From Iris pallida (taxonomy: Eukaryota > Streptophyta > Magnoliopsida > Asparagales > Iridaceae), in the NCBI GenBank assembly GCA_029216955.1, contig JANAVB010044017.1:2168429-2232428 (forward strand): DNA of 64,000 nt. The letters run 5' to 3'. The position numbers and the translations under genes are program-made. Below are positions 46,220 to 57,080 of this stretch, piece by piece (the stretch's first letter is position 1; each line of letters begins with the position of its first letter). Below the pieces are notes generated by a model. The model was not told where the DNA came from. It searched no databases and saw only the letters and a program-made list of their open reading frames with translations.

Positions 46220-46916
46220 AATTCTCAACATAAATACTTGAAACGATCTTCCGCTAATAGTTTTGTAAAGATATCAGCTAGTTGATTCTCAGTGTCCACA
46301 TATATAAGGTTTATATCTCCATTTTGTTGATGATCTCTAAGAAAATGATGTCAAATTTCAATATGCTTAGTGCGAGAGTGACATACTAGATTCTTAGTCA
46401 AATTAATAGTACTAGTGTTGTTACAGAAAATGGGTATGTGTGTGTAGTAAACCAAAGTCTTCTAAGGTTTACTTCATCTATAAAATTTGTGCACAACAAC
46501 GTCCTTGCGGCGATATATTCAGCCTCAGTCGTTGATAATGCGACAAAATTTTGTTTCTTGCTAAACCAAGAGACTAGAGCTTTGCCTAGGAAATAACATA
46601 TGTCGCTGGTACTTTTTCTATCCACTTTAAATCCAGCAAAATCAGCATCCGAGTAACCGGTTAGGTCAAACGACGTGGTTTTGGGATACCATAAGCCGAC
46701 AGAAGAAGTGCCTTTAAGGTATCGAAAGATACGCTTAGCCGCGCACAAATGTGATTCCTTAGGGTTAGCTTGAAAATATGCACACAAGCAAACACTAAAC
46801 ATTATATCTGGACGACCAACAGTTAAATAAAGTAAACTACCAATCATACCTCGATACTTACGTATGTCGACCGATTTACCTTGTTCATCAATATCAAGCT
46901 TAGTTGAAGTTGCCAT
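46220..46916 (-). pseudogene. pol: Copia copy 2 RNase H
   Basis: The open frame 46916-46398 contains KYRGMIGSLLYLTVGRPDI, RIFRYLKGTSSVGLWYPKT, GYSDADFAGFKVDRKSTSD and FVALSTTEAEYIAA, the typical C-terminal RT connection and RNase H of Ty1/copia, including the GYSDADFAG and EAEY motifs. After a frameshift near 46480 the reading continues to about 46225 with motifs such as LIYVDTENQLADIFTK, the normal end of copia pol. It would degrade the RNA strand during reverse transcription. Equivalent sequence is absent from copia copy 1. Confidence 0.88.
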
Positions 46917-47650
46917 CAGAGTGCTTAGTGGTTTGACTGCTTCCAGATCAAACTTCTTTAATAGATCTTTTATATACTTGACTTGATTAATGAACGTCCC
47001 ATTATCAGTTTGTTTGATTTACAGTCCAAGAAAGAATTTCAGTTCTCCCATCATGTTCATCTTAAACTAATTCTACATACACTTTGAAAATTATTGACAG
47101 AGAGATTCATCAGTAGATTCAAAAATGATAGCATCTACATAAATTTGAATTAAAAGAAGATTTTCATTAAAAGATTTTATAAAAAGTATAGTATCAACCT
47201 TGCCTTTTGTAAAACTATTATCAAGTAGAAAAGAGATTAGACGATCATACCAAGCACGAGGGGCTTGTTTCAAACCGTATAAGGGTTTCTTCAACTTGAA
47301 AATATAATCAGTTTTTTGAAATCAGTAAAACCTGGAGGTTGAGCTACATAAACTTCTTCTTTTATAAAATCGTTCAAAAACACACTCTTGACATCCATTT
47401 AAAATAACTTAAAGTTATGAAAACATACAAATGCACATAGCATGCGAATTGATTTTAATCTCGCAACTGGGGCATAGATTTCATCGTAGTCGATACCTTC
47501 TTCTTGATTGTATCCTGGAGCTATGAGTCGAGCCTTATTACGAGTCACTAAACCATTCCCATTCAGTTTATTTCAAAATATCCAGTGGATGCCAATGACC
47601 GGATGATTAATGGACTTGGGAACAAGTTTCCAAACTTGATTCCTTTCAAA
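46917..47650 (-). pseudogene. pol: Copia copy 2 reverse transcriptase
   Basis: Motifs readable through stops include CNKARLIAP-like, GIDYDEIYAPVARL-like, and an open piece 47294-47091 with KKPLYGLKQAPRAWYDRL and LIQIYVDAIIFESTDES. The catalytic YVDD box reads YVDA here, so this RT would be inactive even without the stops. Copy 1 keeps YVDD at the same place. Confidence 0.85.
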
Positions 47651-48780
47651 TTAGTTTAATTCCTCTTGTATGGCATCTAACCAAAAATTATCACTACATG
47701 CTTCTTCAATATTTTTGGGTTTAAGTTGTGAAATAAATGCAACACAGGAAGCTATATCTTTACTAGAGGAACGAGTACTTATACCCCTGATAATCTTATC
47801 TATTACCAAGTTCTTAGGATGGTATGCCAAAAATCTCATTTCTTTTGGCACATCCTCAGGATTGTTGGTTCCGGCTTCTGGTTCTGTACGTGATCTGCCT
47901 GGAAGATCAGCTGGTGCTTTGCATGAAGGTTCTGCAGGTACTATACTTGGTGTACTTATGTCTTCATCATCATCATCGACTGAATGTTGATTTAGTTCAT
48001 CAAAAGTAACATTTATCGATTCTTCGGTGATCATGGTTCTCTTATTGAAGACTCTGTACTCTTTGCTCTTTGTCGCATAACCTAAAAAGATACCTTCATC
48101 GGCCATTTCATTAAACTTTCCAAGATTGTCTTTAGTATTAAGAAGAAAGCATTTACAACCAAATATTTTGAAATATAAAATAGTGGGTGTTCTATCAAAC
48201 CATAGCTCATAGGGAGTCTTCTTTGATATAGGTCGAATTAGAACCCTATTGAGAACATAGCAAGCTGTATTGACAGCTTCAGCCCAAAAGTATTTTGGTA
48301 GACTAAACTGATTTAACATTACTCTAACCATTTCGAATAGAGTCCTGTTCTTACGATCCACAACTCCATTTTGTTGTGGAGTCCTAGGGCAAGAGAACTC
48401 ATGCAGATAACCGTGTGTCACAAAATTACTTGAACTCTGCATTCTCAAATTCACCGCCATGATCGCTTCGAATACGAGTGATCATGAAACCTTTCTTATT
48501 TTGAAATTTCTTACAAATGGTGACGAATTCTAACAATTCATCGTTCTAGCGTGTAAGAAAATATACCCACGTGTACCAAGAGAAATCATCTACTATTACA
48601 AAAGTATATAATTTACCACCTAGGCTAGCAATTCTACTAGGTCTAAATAAATCCATATGTAGTAATTATAGAGGTCTAATGGTACTTACAACGTTCTTGG
48701 ACTTAAATGCGAATCGGATAGCTTTTTTCTTTTCACATTCACTATATACCGTATCTTTCTTGCGGGGGGCCTTTGCTAAA
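47651..48780 (-). pseudogene. pol: Copia copy 2 integrase
   Basis: The open frame 48460-47651 encodes HGYLHEFSCPRTPQQNGVVD, with the region around the third catalytic residue reading VVDRKNRT, Asp where copia integrases normally have Glu. Then come YFWAEAVNTACYVLNRV, YELWFDRTPT, FGCKCFLLNTKDNLG and a Ser/Thr/Pro-rich linker. The first catalytic Asp and second Asp regions lie in shifted frames between 48780 and 48440 (DDFSWYTWVYF-like and SDHGGEFEN-like). The integrase would insert the element cDNA. Confidence 0.87.
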
Positions 48781-49353
48781 AACGATGTCCGGTAAGCCTC
48801 GTACCAGCTTCATTGTGGATAACATTGAAATTGTGTCCATATTTGCATGACCGAGTCTCATATACCATAGTTGACTCTCATCACTCTTGGCCATTAAGCA
48901 TCTACCTGCTTTGTTAGCATCTTCTAACAAATAAAAAATATATATTGTCTTTCCTGATATCTTCAAAGATAGTACTACCAGTTGAGCTATCAACTACAGT
49001 ACACTTGTCTTTGACGAAGTTAATACCATAACTATGGCCAGCTAAATGGCTTATGCTGAGTAGATTATATTTTAACTCGGTAAGTAGACAGACATCTTTA
49101 ATCACAGGATAGGGGGTCTTACCAATATTGTCGATACCAATTATGTACCCTTTAAGATTATTATCGAAGGAAACGTATCCTTCTTTCTTCTTCGACAATG
49201 TTGCGAATAATGAAGCATCACCGGTCATGTGCCGTGAGCAACCACTGTCGATGATCCATTTGCTTCTAGCATATGAAGGGTGTTTCACCTACAAAAGAAT
49301 TTGCAGATAAAAACTTTCATACCTATTTCTTGTATGGTCCTGGAATGTTAGTT
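48742..49353 (-). pseudogene. pol: Copia copy 2 protease and preintegrase domain
   Basis: The open frame 49288-48914 reads SKWIIDSGCSRHMTGDASLF; DSG is the aspartic protease active site. A frame change leads to the open piece 48993-48742 with FYLLEDANKAGRCLMAKSDE and LWYMRLGHAN, the preintegrase HxxxH-type motif. At 49353 the sequence breaks at the CACTA transposon in the gag-protease junction. Confidence 0.88.
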
Positions 49354-49375
49354 CACTACAAAAATTTGTCAGATT

Positions 49376-49775
49376 AGCGACGTTAGAAAACGTCGCTATA
49401 CTCGACGAAAACGTCGCTAAGAGAATTTAGCGACGTTTTTGGCGACGTTTCATGAACGACGAAAAAATATGTGTCGCTAAACGAGAAAACATCGCACAAC
49501 ATCGCTCGGGCGACGTTATTTAGCGACGTCAACAACGTCTCTAATTAGCGACGTTATCTGCGACGTTTCTTCGTTGACGTTAATTAGCGACGTATAAGGC
49601 GACATCAGAATTTGGTCGCCGTTTAGCAACATTTTTGTGACGTTTTGGCGACGACGAGCTGACATCAGATTTGGTGCCACGTGTTGCCACGTCAGCATTT
49701 AGCGACGCTAGTAGCGACATTTATTAACGTTGCTAACATGTAGCGACGAATATTAACGTCGCTAAAAATGTCGCT
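49376..49775. repeat. CACTA subterminal GCGACG motif cluster (left)
   Basis: At least twelve copies of a tagcgacgtt-like word in both orientations. In En/Spm elements subterminal repeats of this sort bind the TNPA protein; that role is assumed by analogy. Confidence 0.88.
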
Positions 49776-50116
49776 AAATTAAAAAAAAACAGGTTCCAGA
49801 ATGCAAATGGAGCTGGAGCTAGAGCCTGAGCCAAAATACAGAATACAAAATACAAAATACAAAATCCAATCCCTGGGTTCGCCAACTCCCTCGGTGGAAC
49901 ACTCAATACCGGCACGCACAATACATTCCAGAATATACAAAAAATATAAAGAAAAAATATTATCCGCAACAAACAATATCAATATATAATATCCTGAACA
50001 AACCAAATCAATATCCGCAAATACGTACAAACTCAATATCCTCAACGAAAAAGCTGAATATCTTCAAATATGTATAAAGTGAAAAATTTAGTACAGTACA
50101 AACTCAATATCCTCAA
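49776..50116 (-). other. CACTA 3' flank of the TNPA-like gene
   Basis: Noncoding stretch with aatacaaaatacaaaa repeats and caatatcc/aatatcctcaac words repeated between 49965 and 50110. Probably 3' untranslated region. Confidence 0.55.
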
Positions 50117-52088
50117 CTACTTATCGCCTGGAGCTGGACCCGGTGCTGGAGGAGGAGCGCTACCAGATGACTGTCGTCGTAACGTCAGGATCGTCTGATA
50201 CTCCTCCGGTGACAATAGGTGGACGAGCATGTCCTCCCATGCACCGTCGGATGTAGACGATGCTCCCGGCATACCAGCAGATGGTCGCTCCGCTCCCATC
50301 TCCTGGAAATGTTGTATCTGCTCGGTCAACCGCTGCATAGCCTCCTACGTAGCACGGGTCATCTGTTACAGCGCCTCCGTAGTCTCCTCCAGCCTCTCAA
50401 AGCGTGAGATGAACGCAGAATCATCTTTATGCGGTGCCCCCATCCTCTCCAGCATCTCGTCATGCAGAGCTGCGATCTGCGCAAGGACATCACTCTCCTG
50501 CTGGCGGATCGACTCCTCAGTCTGTGCAGGGCCGGGCACACTAGTGGCGGTCATAGAGGACTGTGACGCAATGAAGGCACCATAGGAGCCCGTACCATAG
50601 TACGTACCCCTGTGCATGCCACCAACGGCCCTCATCCACAGCTCGTCATCTGACTGAGCTGCGGCCGGGGGCTGCTGAAAAGTGCTAGCACCAGCTCCCT
50701 CCTCCCGTGTCGGCCCGACCTCCCTAAGCCTCAAAAACTCGGCCTAGAAATAACATCTATATGAATTCTCACGTGGTCGCTAAAAATTAATATACTAATG
50801 CACTAGCATTAAGTAAAACTTCTAAAACTCGGCCTAGAAATAACATCTATATGAATTTTCAACGTAACTAAAAATTAATATTAATGAACTAGCATTAAGT
50901 AAAACTTACGTAGGTGTCCAGGGCCTTGTTGTCTACGAACAGCTCCCCCTTCTTGTACGTGGCGATGAACAAGGTCACCATATTTGGGTCTTCTTCCGAT
51001 TCAACCTGTTACGAAATTATTATATGATTTGTCAGTTAAGTTGAAAGAAATATATTACTGCAAAATATTAATTATGGGTATACGGCAAGATACGTACCAT
51101 ATGGGTGAAGAAATCCATGATGGACCTTGATCCACCACACTACTGCGACCCCGCCTGTCGCACTTTTTTAGACTTTACGGACTTCTCCTTGTAGGCTTCC
51201 TCATCGAATCTCCTCTTGAATACCGTCCAGTCAACGGCAGAGATCCAACCCTGAATAGGCAATCCCTGGCGGTCGCGATCCTTTTGGTCGGTGATCGCAT
51301 CCCTAATAAGCTTGCTGGCGACGGTGGAAAATATAGCCTCGATAGCAACGGCGCGGTGGGGAGGGAAGAAGTAAGTCCGCTGAAAAAATTATAGAAGTAC
51401 ATAAGTTATAACATAACATACTAAATGTTAAAAGGAAATAAACTTTTACGTACCGAAAAGTGCTCAAACCAGAAGGCCTTCCTGTCGGCCGGGACATCCC
51501 TTCAGTTGATCCAGGGCCCTCCGTAGTTCTGTCGCAGGAATGTACCCAGCGCCTGGTGTATGGAGGAGAGATAATACCTGTAAAATGGAGATTAAAATTT
51601 ATTAAACAAGTTTATAATAAATTTAAACAAATTAAATACAACAATTTTACTTACCGCCTGGTCCGAGTACAGGCCCAAATCTCCAACCTCAGATCCCCCT
51701 CCGGGCGACACAGAGGATCTGTCTCAGATGGGAGATGCACTATGCCCCTGCCCCACCCCCTACCCCTGCCCCTGCCCGCAGCCTGCCCCTCGGCCTCGCC
51801 CTCGCTCTCGGCGTAGGCCTCGCCATCGTCTTCGACCTCGACGTGGGCTTCGTCATGCTCCTTAATAGTGGGGTCGACCTCTGGAATACTCGACGGTACT
51901 GGCTGCGTAGAAGAAGAAGGCCCTAGCCTCGAACTGCTATAGCCGGGTATGGAGGCACTGCCGGCGACTAGACCGCTAGTGTATGGTGGAGTGCGAAGGG
52001 ATGAGGAGTCGGTAGGAGTGGTAGATGAAGACGATCGGGCTCGTCGACTCCCACCAGGACCGGAACCAAATGATCCACGTCGACCCAT
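50117..52088 (-). pseudogene. CACTA second gene, TNPA-like (PF03004-type), multi-exon
   Basis: The likely first exon starts at ATG 52088 (MGRRGSFGSGPGGSRRARSS) and encodes a Ser/Pro-rich then acidic region. Further coding blocks read QALGTFLRQNYGGPWIN (about 51570-51500), FFPPHRAVAIEAIFSTVASK and QGWISAVDWTVFKRRFDEEA (51375-51190), FIATYKKGELFVD (about 50970), and a last exon from 50740 (MHRGTYYGTGSYGAF, then a coiled-coil-like Gln/Glu stretch, ending in a Pro-rich tail at 50117). GTYYGTGS and the overall pattern fit the Ptta/En/Spm family (Transposase_24). Stops are visible at about 51150 and in the last exon (50365 and 50346), so it is likely a pseudogene. It would bind the subterminal repeats. 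Confidence 0.7.
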
Positions 52089-52314
52089 ATCTGAAAAAAT
52101 ACAGAAGTATACCATACTACATCTTAAAAAACAAAAGTATACCATACTACAACCAGGGAACGTCGCTAAGTAAACCATACTATATCTGAAAAAACAAAAG
52201 TAAACCATACTACATCTGAAAACGTCGCTTATTAACGTTGCTAAAACAAAAGTAAACCATACTACATCTGAAAAAATAAAAGTAAACCATACTACATCTG
52301 AAAATTAAACATAT
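52089..52314. repeat. CACTA intergenic tandem repeat
   Basis: Five or so copies of a roughly 33-37-base unit containing aaaagtaaaccatactac and atctgaaaa. Some copies include a cgtcgctaa word like the subterminal motif. The stretch separates the two transposon genes. Confidence 0.85.
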
Positions 52315-55300
52315 TCAATCCTCTTCTGAAAATTCATCTTGTTCCTCTTCCTCTTCCTCTTCCTCTTCCTCTTCACTTCTATCAACTTCCTCTTCCTCTT
52401 CTGATACTTCTACCTCTTCCAATTGATGAAACATGTCATGAGAAACTTCCGTTGAGTCCACATCGACAATATTTGTAATAAGAGGTAGTTCGTCTTCCTG
52501 ATAAGCTATCTCGTCGACATCGAAGGTATTTCGAGCTTTCGTCTTACAGACTGCCCACAAATCTGATCTTCCGGCTCCTCGTTTTGGATAGCTGGTAAAG
52601 TAAACTAGCTGAGCCTGGCTTGCTAGAACAAACGGCTCATAAGCTTGATATCGACGGCGATAATTTATGTCAACAAGACCATGTTTTTCAACTCTCTAAC
52701 CTCGACCCTGGATCGGATCGAACTAGTCATATCTGAACAAGACGATCTTACAAGGTTCTATAGCATAATTGTATGTCAGTTCCACAATCTCCCGTAAGAC
52801 GCCAAAGAAGTCATTGCCTGGGTCGACGTCTTTGTAGTTTGAAGATTTTATACACAAACAGCTATTCATCTCAGAATCCAAATCCAAGAAGTCGTCTCTT
52901 ATTCGAGCATTTATTGACTTGAACCTGAAACCATTTACGCAGTAACTTGGCCAGGTCTTCACTTGATAAATTGGCCCCTTGGCTAGAGTTTTAATATACT
53001 CATTCTCAAGGATTGCCTCGGGACGATCAACCTAAATACCATAGAAACGATGCTAACTTAATTATTATGTGCAAGTATAAATGTACAGAAAAAGTAAATT
53101 GTGACTACATCCGTACATATGCTCTCAACCAAAAAGGAAAATGAAGTCTCATTTGCCGTTCTACTTCCTCCTCGGTTGCGTACGGATTGTTGGATGTTAC
53201 CTCATCCTTAAACATGCTGAAAAGCAACGAAGCATAGGTATATTAGTTATATTCAGAAGCAACGAAGCACGCAAAATAATTTTACTTACCTCTCTAGCTT
53301 GTCCACTTCTTCCTCGTCGCAGTTGAGCAATACATATAACATTGAAGCGCTAACCTCGTCGTCATTTAGATATCTCTTTTTTATTTTACCAGATGGTTTT
53401 CCGTAGGCAGTAAACACTTTCAGTTTTGCCTCCATACCAACTTCATAGCCGTCGTCATTGCTGGGAGCCCTTGTTCTGTTTGTAGCAATATGAGGCTGAA
53501 AATATATGGAACAGAAGTTTGAAATGTCCTCAAGGACATATGCTTCACAAATAGAACCCTCCACCCGTGTCTTATTTTTCACCTTCCTCTTGAGGTGGTT
53601 CAACTGTCGCTCGAACGGGTACATCCAACGATAACCGACAGGTCCGACAACAAGAGCCTCATGGATAAGATGAATCGGCAGATGCTCCATTGAGTTGAAG
53701 AATGCAGGAGGAAAAACTCTCTCAAGTTTGCAAAGTGTTACCACAATGTCATTCTCTTGCTTCTCTAAACGATCGACGAGCAACTTGCAAGAACAAAGAT
53801 CTCTGAAGAATATACTATGCTCTGTTAATGGATCCCAGACTACCGGCGGTAATAATTCTCGAAATGCAACAGGAATTAACCTTTCCATGAATACATGGCA
53901 ATCGTGGCTCTTCATTCCGGTCAGTTTACACTCTTTTATGTCGACACATCTTCTTAGATTGGAGACGTATCCGTCCAGAAATTTTAAGTCCTGGATCCAT
54001 CTACAAAGTCTCACTTTGTCATCCTTGTCCAGCGAGTAGATTGCCTTAGGTCGCAAAAGCTTTTCCTTCCCGTTGTCTATCATGTGCAATGTAGGGCGTC
54101 TGCATATTTTGGCTAAGTCTAATCTAGCCTTCTGATTGTCTTTTGTCTTTCCTTTGACGTCCATTACAATATTAATTATGTTATCAAATACGTTCTTCTC
54201 GATATGCATGACGTCAAGGTTATGTCTAATCAGATTTGTGCTCCAATATGGCAGATCCCAGAATATACTCCTTTTGGTCCAGTTATGATCTTCGCCAAAT
54301 CTCTCGCAATAGCTGCTCGTTGTAGGATCTTCAATAGCACTTGGGATTTCTTTTACTTGCTCTCATGTGTCCTCTCCGGACCATATTGGCGGTGGATCGC
54401 CCTTCTCCACAGCTCCGGCACGGAATGCAGTTCTGTTCCTACGGTACGGATGGTCTTTCGGCAAGAACTGCCGGTGACAATCAAAAAAACATGGCTTTCC
54501 TCCGTGTCTCAAACGAAAAGCCTTAGTGCGGTCCATGCAATACGGACATGAAAGCCGACCATGAGTGCTCCATCCAGATAACATTCCATAAGCCGGAAAG
54601 TTATTGATTGTCCATATTAGTGCTGCCCGCATCTAAAAAATTTGTTTTTTTGAAGCATCATACGTGTATGCCCCTGTTTTCCATAGCTGCTTCAGCTCAT
54701 CTATCAACGGCTGTAAGTACACGTCGATGTTCCTCTTCGGGTTGTTCGGACCGGGGATTATAATAGTTAAGAATATATAATGTGTCTTCATGCACATCCA
54801 AGGCGGTAGGTTGTACGGAGTGAGGATTACCGGCCAGCATGAATATTGGGAGCCTGAAAGACCAAATGGGGTGAAACCATCAGAGCAGAGTCCCAACCTT
54901 ATATTACGCGCATCAGAAGCAAAATTAGGATATGCTCGATCGAAGTGCTTCCACGCTTCTCCATCAGATGGGTGATCCAACACTCCTTCTGTCTGTTGTC
55001 GCTTGTGCCAACTTATATTTTCGGCAATTTCTTTCATCATGAACAATCTCTGCAACCGTCAACGATATATAGTGCATTGAAGCAGTCGATCTTCTACACT
55101 TGCCTGCAGCAGTTGGCTTATAGCGATCAGTACCACAGAATCCGCACACTTCTGCATCCTTGTGATCTTTATATTAAAGCATGCATCCGTTCTGACAGCA
55201 ATCGATCTTGTCGTATCCCATCCAGAGAGATCTCACCATCCACTTAGAGCGGTAGAAGTCTTTCGGTAACTTGGCACCCTCCGACAAGATATCGGTAATC

Positions 55301-55931
55301 AACTCGAGCACTCTATTGTAGCATTCTTGGAACATATTAAAGTCAGACTTTATGCTCAAGAGCCGAGTGATCACCTCTAACGGTGAATGGTTCTCACAGC
55401 CAGGGTATAAAGGAGTCCTTGTATTCTCCAGCAACTCCATGAACTTTGCGGCATCGGCATTCGGTGCCTCCTCAGCCGCGTCACGATTGTATGGATCGAA
55501 ACTAGGCCCCGCAGCATCGAAGACCAAGTTCACGTACTCATTTTCGACACCAGTTCGGTTGTGGACATTCATATAATGCTCCAAAAAAGGCTCCACATAA
55601 GGCTCCGCTAGGAATGCTAAAGGTACAAGCTCTCCGTGTGCGATCCATTGGTAGTAATTCGAAAGGAAACCCTTTGTGTATAAATGATACATCACATCCA
55701 ATTCTGATTGAAACTTCATGTTCCGACATTTTGCACACGGGCATTAATGTCCACGCCGTCCATGGATTGAGGAAACGCCTTCGCGAATTGGCAGAATTGT
55801 TCTACTCCGGCGATGTATTCATCTCGCATACCGTACCTGTCATCTCGGATGCGGTTGTACATCCATGAACGGTCTAGCAGATACATGGATATAGCCATTT
55901 CTAGATATCTGCAAATATGAATAAACTTCAA
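52315..55931 (-). pseudogene. CACTA transposase, TNP2/TNPD type
   Basis: Domains in order on the minus strand: transposase-associated domain with LLDRSWMYNRIRDDRYG (about 55895) and, after a 1-base frameshift, CPCAKCRNMKFQSELD; zinc-type CGFCGTDRYKPTA (about 55145); Transposase_21 core with NIRLGLCSDGFTPFGLSGSQ (catalytic-type Asp), HGRLSCPYCMDRTKAF and DVMHIEKNVFDN (about 54210); DUF4218-type region to 53286; and DUF4216-type region 52962-52315 with a Glu-rich tail. Premature stops include a TAG after SKKQIF (54635) and a TGA after SGEDT (54363). This protein would cut the element at its TIRs. The damage looks recent, since long open frames remain. Confidence 0.85.
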
Positions 55932-55939
55932 AACTAAAA

Positions 55940-56118
55940 CGAATATACTACATACTACATACTACGACCGTGACTCGGGATCATTCCTATGAGTCGGGAC
56001 CATTCCTACTATATACTACATACTAAAACGAATAAACTTAAAAACTAAAACGAATATACTACAAACTAAAACGAATATACTACATACTACGGCCGTGACT
56101 CGGGACCATTCCTATGAG
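55940..56118. repeat. Short tandem repeat upstream of the transposase
   Basis: Two copies of a block ending ctcgggaccattcctatgag, with actaaaacgaatatactac units in between. It lies just upstream of the transposase coding region. Confidence 0.8.
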
Positions 56119-56254
56119 TATCGGGATCAAGAAAACTACGTGTTATAAATATCGGCACTATCGATACGTGGTTTCGAATCGGAGTATCATATTTTTCGGT
56201 GTCGGAAAACAAATAACTATTACTAAAATATCAGTTTTTTTGGCACTATCGGTG

Positions 56255-56660
56255 CCCCTGACCCAGCCCTCCCCCCTGGCACCCCTCCCCCCTCCCCCCC
56301 TATACCACCCCAAACCCTAACCCGAACCCTATCCCTAACCCCTCCCCCACCAGCCCCCCTCCCCAGCCCTCCCAACCCCTACACCACCCCTAACCCTAAC
56401 CACCCTCACCCCTCCCTAACCCTAACCCTAACCCCACCCCTAACCCCACCCCACCCCTAACCCTAACCCTAACCGCCCTTACCCCTCCCTAACCCCACCC
56501 CTAACCCTAACCCGAACCCTAACCCTAACCGCCCTCACCCCCAGCCGCCATCACCCCTCCCTGCCCAACCCACCCAGCCACCCCCAACCATTCCTCACCC
56601 CCAACCACCCGCACCACCCCTGTCCCTCCCCCCGAGCCACCAGCACCCCCCCAACCACCA
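56255..56660. repeat. C-rich CCCTAA-containing tract
   Basis: About 400 bases almost free of G. They include several exact runs of two to three CCCTAA units (such as aaccctaaccctaacc around 56415 and 56458), mixed with cccacccctaacc and ccctcaccc variants. The unit matches the six-base TTAGGG telomere type rather than the seven-base Arabidopsis type. Being inside a transposon, it is more likely a local low-complexity expansion. Confidence 0.8.
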
Positions 56661-56844
56661 AAAACAAATAGAGAGAGGGAGTCACGTACCAGAGGAGAGT
56701 CGCCGGAGAGAGTAAAGTCACCGGAGAGAGCGAGAGCGAGAGCGTCGGAGAAAGTGAGAGCGAGAGCGCCGAAGAAAGAGAGTGAGAGAGTGAAATAGAT
56801 GGGAGGAAATAAATTCGGGAGGGGGGAAATTTAATTTAGTTAGA
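56661..56844 (-). promoter_or_regulatory. Purine-rich presumed 5' leader of the CACTA transcript
   Basis: gagagcgagagcg-type purine repeats on the plus strand (a pyrimidine-rich leader on the minus strand) between the GCGACG cluster and the C-rich tract. By position this is where the transposase promoter and leader should lie. No clear TATA box was identified. Confidence 0.35.
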
Positions 56845-57060
56845 ATTTAGCGACGTTACTATTAACGTCGCTAAAACAGTCGCAATTAGCGATGTTGTAG
56901 CGACGTTTGGCGACGACTAGCTAACGTAACTAGTATACGTCGTTGTCACGTCTCATTTGTGTCGCTAGTAGCGACGGTTACCGACGTTTCATTTATACGT
57001 CGCTAAAGTCCATAATTTGGCAACATCTTTTTAACGTCACTAAATTTACGTCGCCAATTA
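56845..57060. repeat. CACTA subterminal GCGACG motif cluster (right)
   Basis: At least six tagcgacgtt/cgtcgctaaa words in both orientations, close to the right TIR and mirroring the left cluster. Confidence 0.88.
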
Positions 57061-57080
57061 AGCAGATTTTAGTAGTGGTT

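Larger units (their letters stand above)
49354..57077 (-). mobile_element. En/Spm-type CACTA DNA transposon
   Basis: The terminal inverted repeats are CACTACAAAAATTTG at 49354 and, reverse complemented from 57077, CACTACTAAAATCTG. A 3-bp TSD, gtt, flanks it (49351-49353, 57078-57080), and the copia gag reading resumes across it. Both ends carry clusters of GCGACG motifs. Inside are two minus-strand genes: a TNP2/TNPD-type transposase at 52315-55931 and a TNPA-like second gene at 50117-52088. At 7.7 kb with both genes it resembles an autonomous CACTA, but the transposase has premature stops and frameshifts, so it is probably dead or recently inactivated. Confidence 0.95.

Noticed and set aside
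56255..56660. Interstitial telomere left by chromosome fusion
   Set aside because: It lies wholly within the CACTA element between its subterminal repeats and transposase, and only short imperfect CCCTAA runs are present.
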